Part shown: piece by piece, positions 5,662 through 6,827 of the stretch
How positions within the stretch are numbered: position 1 is the first letter of the stretch
How the letters are laid out: each line of letters opens with the position of its first letter
NCBI GenBank assembly: GCA_015711895.1
Contig: MU158605.1
Span: 1-6,827 of the forward strand
DNA from: Candidatus Solincola tengchongensis
GTDB lineage: Bacteria; Actinomycetota; Geothermincolia; Geothermincolales; RBG-13-55-18
DNA length: 6,827 nt
Reading direction: 5' to 3'
The notes under the pieces: model-generated
Seen by the model: the letters and a program-made list of their open reading frames with translations, nothing else
What the model was told of the DNA's origin: nothing
The model's database searches: none
Position numbers and translations under genes: made by a program

Positions 5662-6156
5662 GTGAAAGGAAAGAAGTTTATCATCCTCGCCCTGACGGCG
5701 GTCGCGCTCATGGTGGCCGCCGGGGTGGCCGTCGCGGCCTCAACGGCAGCGGGCGACAAGGGTGCCGGATGCGCCGAAGGGCTGACGAAGTCCGGTGTGC
5801 TCTCCGGGACGAGGACGGGCGAGGCGGGAGGCCTGACCACCCGGAACGAGGGTAAGAGCGAACGCATACGCGCCGAGCACTGCCACCAGGAGATGAGCGG
5901 GGAGTGCCCCGGAGAGTGTCAGCAGCTCATGGAGCAGAGGCGGGAGCGTATGGAGAGCGAGGGCTCCGCCGACGAATGCCCCTGCCAGGCCGGGGAGTGC
6001 CGCATGTACCGCAACGGCGCTCCGGATGATGCGGGTGCCGGGAATGGAGCCGGGTTCTCCCAGGCGGGACGTGCGAATGCGGAAGCCGCCCGGAAGGGCG
6101 ACTGCGACATGCAGCAGGACCGCCTGCGTACCCAGGACCGCAGTTGCACCATGTAG
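5662..6156 (+). CDS. Secreted cysteine-rich protein of unknown function
   Basis: A 164-residue protein I do not recognise. It has a textbook signal peptide: MKGKK, a hydrophobic core (6-24) and an AVA cleavage site near residue 25, with no lipobox. The mature part of about 139 residues is hydrophilic, rich in Gly, Glu, Arg and Ala, and contains nine cysteines (37, 74, 82, 86, 106, 108, 113, 148, 162). Seven of them fall in or near two clusters: HCHQEMSGECPGEC (73-86) and ECPCQAGEC (105-113). Such spacing could bind a metal or form disulphides; the odd number leaves one free or pairing with a partner. No heme CxxCH motif is present. The GTG start follows AAAGGAGGTGA at ideal spacing, strong evidence that it is translated. 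It diverges from the sigma/DUF5667 pair and ends before a strong hairpin terminator, so it is probably its own transcript. Confidence 0.72.
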   Translation: MKGKKFIILALTAVALMVAAGVAVAASTAAGDKGAGCAEGLTKSGVLSGTRTGEAGGLTTRNEGKSERIRAEHCHQEMSGECPGECQQLMEQRRERMESEGSADECPCQAGECRMYRNGAPDDAGAGNGAGFSQAGRANAEAARKGDCDMQQDRLRTQDRSCTM

Positions 6157-6328
6157 CCGCACTACGTGGACGAGAGCGAGATATGGCCCGTGGACCCCGG
6201 AAGCCGGGCGCGCTGACGAAGCGTGATGACGTGGTACAAGGACGGACGGGGGGACCAGATACGCGGTCCCGCGTCCATGGAGAAGGGGATCTCCGCGGCG
6301 CGTCTGGCGCGCGGGGACCCGGGCGAGC
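6157..6328. other. 3' untranslated stretch before the terminator
   Basis: No coding frame is supported between the cysteine-rich stop and the terminator hairpin. A small GGACC(AGATACGC)GGTCC stem is visible around 6260-6277. The stretch is probably transcribed as a 3' UTR of about 170 bases. Confidence 0.4.
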
Positions 6329-6376
6329 GGGAAAGGCCCCACACCTGTCTTGGAGGTGCGGGGCCTTTCCCTTTGT
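6329..6376 (+). terminator. Strong intrinsic-terminator-like hairpin
   Basis: GGGAAAGGCCCCACACCT (6329-6346) pairs with AGGTGCGGGGCCTTTCCC (6354-6371) over 18 positions with a single A-C mismatch and a 7-base loop. TTTGT follows (6372-6376), a short T-tract. The A-run on the 5' side and the T-run within the 3' arm make it partly bidirectional. It separates the cysteine-rich gene from the dehydratase gene. Confidence 0.78.
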
Positions 6377-6402
6377 CCGGGGCGAGCCCTTCTCCTCTTG
6401 TA

Positions 6403-6411
6403 TGTTAAAAT
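6403..6411 (+). promoter_or_regulatory. Extended -10 promoter for the MaoC-like gene
   Basis: TGTTAAAAT fits the extended -10 pattern TG-N-TATAAT, with five of six bases matching in the hexamer (6406-6411). No good -35 box is present, which is usual for extended -10 promoters. It lies in a short A/T patch straight after the terminator. The start of transcription would be near 6418, giving a leader of about 75 bases. Confidence 0.5.
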
Positions 6412-6492
6412 CTTCTTGCTCCGCCTGCTATGCCCGCGGGTGGACCCCAAGGGCGACGTACAGGGAGGGAGCGAGGAGAGGGAGGTAAGCCT

Positions 6493-6827
6493 ATGATCGA
6501 CCACAAGTGGATAGGCAAGACCTACGGGCCCATCAAGTACGAGATCGGCAGGGAGAAGATGCGCGAGTACGCCGCCGCCGCCAAGGACCACCGGCCCATC
6601 TTCCACGACGAGGAGTTCGCCAAACAGACCAAGTACGGGGACATCATCGCCATGCCCAACTTCGCCGCCGTGTACGCTTTGCGCGGCGCGGGGATGATGC
6701 TCCTGGACCAGGAGATCAAGCTAAACCTGGCCATGCTGGTGCACGGAGCGCAGGAGTTCGAGTGGTTCACGGTGGTCAAGCCCAATGACGTCATCACCGA
6801 GACGGGCAAGGTGGCGGACATCTACGA
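6493..6827 (+). CDS. MaoC-like / FAS1-like dehydratase, N-terminal part (runs off the window)
   Basis: The frame is open from ATG 6493 to the window edge, giving 111 complete codons. The start MIDHKWIGKTYGPIKYEIGR and the following EYAAAAKDHRPIFHDEEFAK, then YGDIIAMPNFAAVYALRG, match the N-terminal hot-dog domain of MaoC/FAS1-like dehydratases (MaoC_dehydrat_N), which act on 3-hydroxyacyl-CoA or -ACP thioesters by adding or removing water. The D-x-R/N-P-I-x-H-D-E-E pattern around residues 32-42 is characteristic. The catalytic Asp/His of such enzymes may lie in a second hot-dog domain or in a partner protein beyond the window, so activity cannot be judged. The start is supported by GGAGGTAAG (6481-6489) and an upstream extended -10 promoter. 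It is transcribed independently of the cysteine-rich gene, with a terminator between them. Confidence 0.88.
   Translation, partial: MIDHKWIGKTYGPIKYEIGREKMREYAAAAKDHRPIFHDEEFAKQTKYGDIIAMPNFAAVYALRGAGMMLLDQEIKLNLAMLVHGAQEFEWFTVVKPNDVITETGKVADIY

Noticed and set aside
5740..6606. A 288-codon minus-strand frame antisense to the cysteine-rich gene
   Set aside because: It spans the terminator hairpin and the start of the dehydratase gene and has no recognisable domain, whereas the plus-strand frame has a signal peptide and an ideal ribosome site.
1..6827. CRISPR arrays, tRNA or rRNA genes, insertion sequences
   Set aside because: No regularly spaced repeats, cloverleaf sequences, rRNA motifs, transposase domains or terminal inverted repeats were seen on either strand.

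Overview
The window is GC-rich bacterial DNA with strong Shine-Dalgarno sites, some GTG and TTG starts, and six well-supported genes plus one weak partial reading frame at the left edge. An ECF sigma factor next to a DUF5667 membrane protein, a one-pass FtsB/DivIC-type protein and MaoC/FAD-oxidase metabolism fit a high-GC Gram-positive of the Actinomycetota, perhaps a deep anaerobic or thermophilic lineage such as Geothermincolia. That placement is inferred from gene types and base composition; no marker gene is present.

Layout, left to right: a possible divergent gene fragment runs off the left edge (1-108, minus). A promoter-containing gap leads to a PCMH/VAO-type FAD-linked oxidoreductase (280-1923, plus). 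A gap ending in a conspicuous AT-rich promoter island (about 2215-2308) precedes an FtsB/DivIC-like septum protein with a long basic N-terminal extension (2324-3160, plus). After a convergent gap (3161-3528) come two minus-strand genes: a DUF5667 membrane protein (3529-4509) downstream of an ECF-type sigma-70 factor (4677-5222). A 439-bp divergent gap separates the sigma gene from a short secreted cysteine-rich protein (5662-6156, plus). A strong terminator-like hairpin (6329-6376) and an extended -10 promoter then lead to a MaoC/FAS1-like dehydratase that runs off the right edge (6493-6827, plus).

The part most worth following is 3529-6156. A sigma factor and its probable membrane-bound antagonist diverge from an unrecognised exported protein with nine cysteines, and the gap between them carries a perfect 9-bp inverted repeat about 80 bp before the exported protein's start. 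One reading is an envelope-stress or redox/metal-responsive regulon with the exported protein as target or sensor. This is inference from arrangement only. The FAD oxidoreductase and the dehydratase at the two ends look like separate transcription units of small-molecule or acyl metabolism, and nothing in the sequence ties them to the sigma module.
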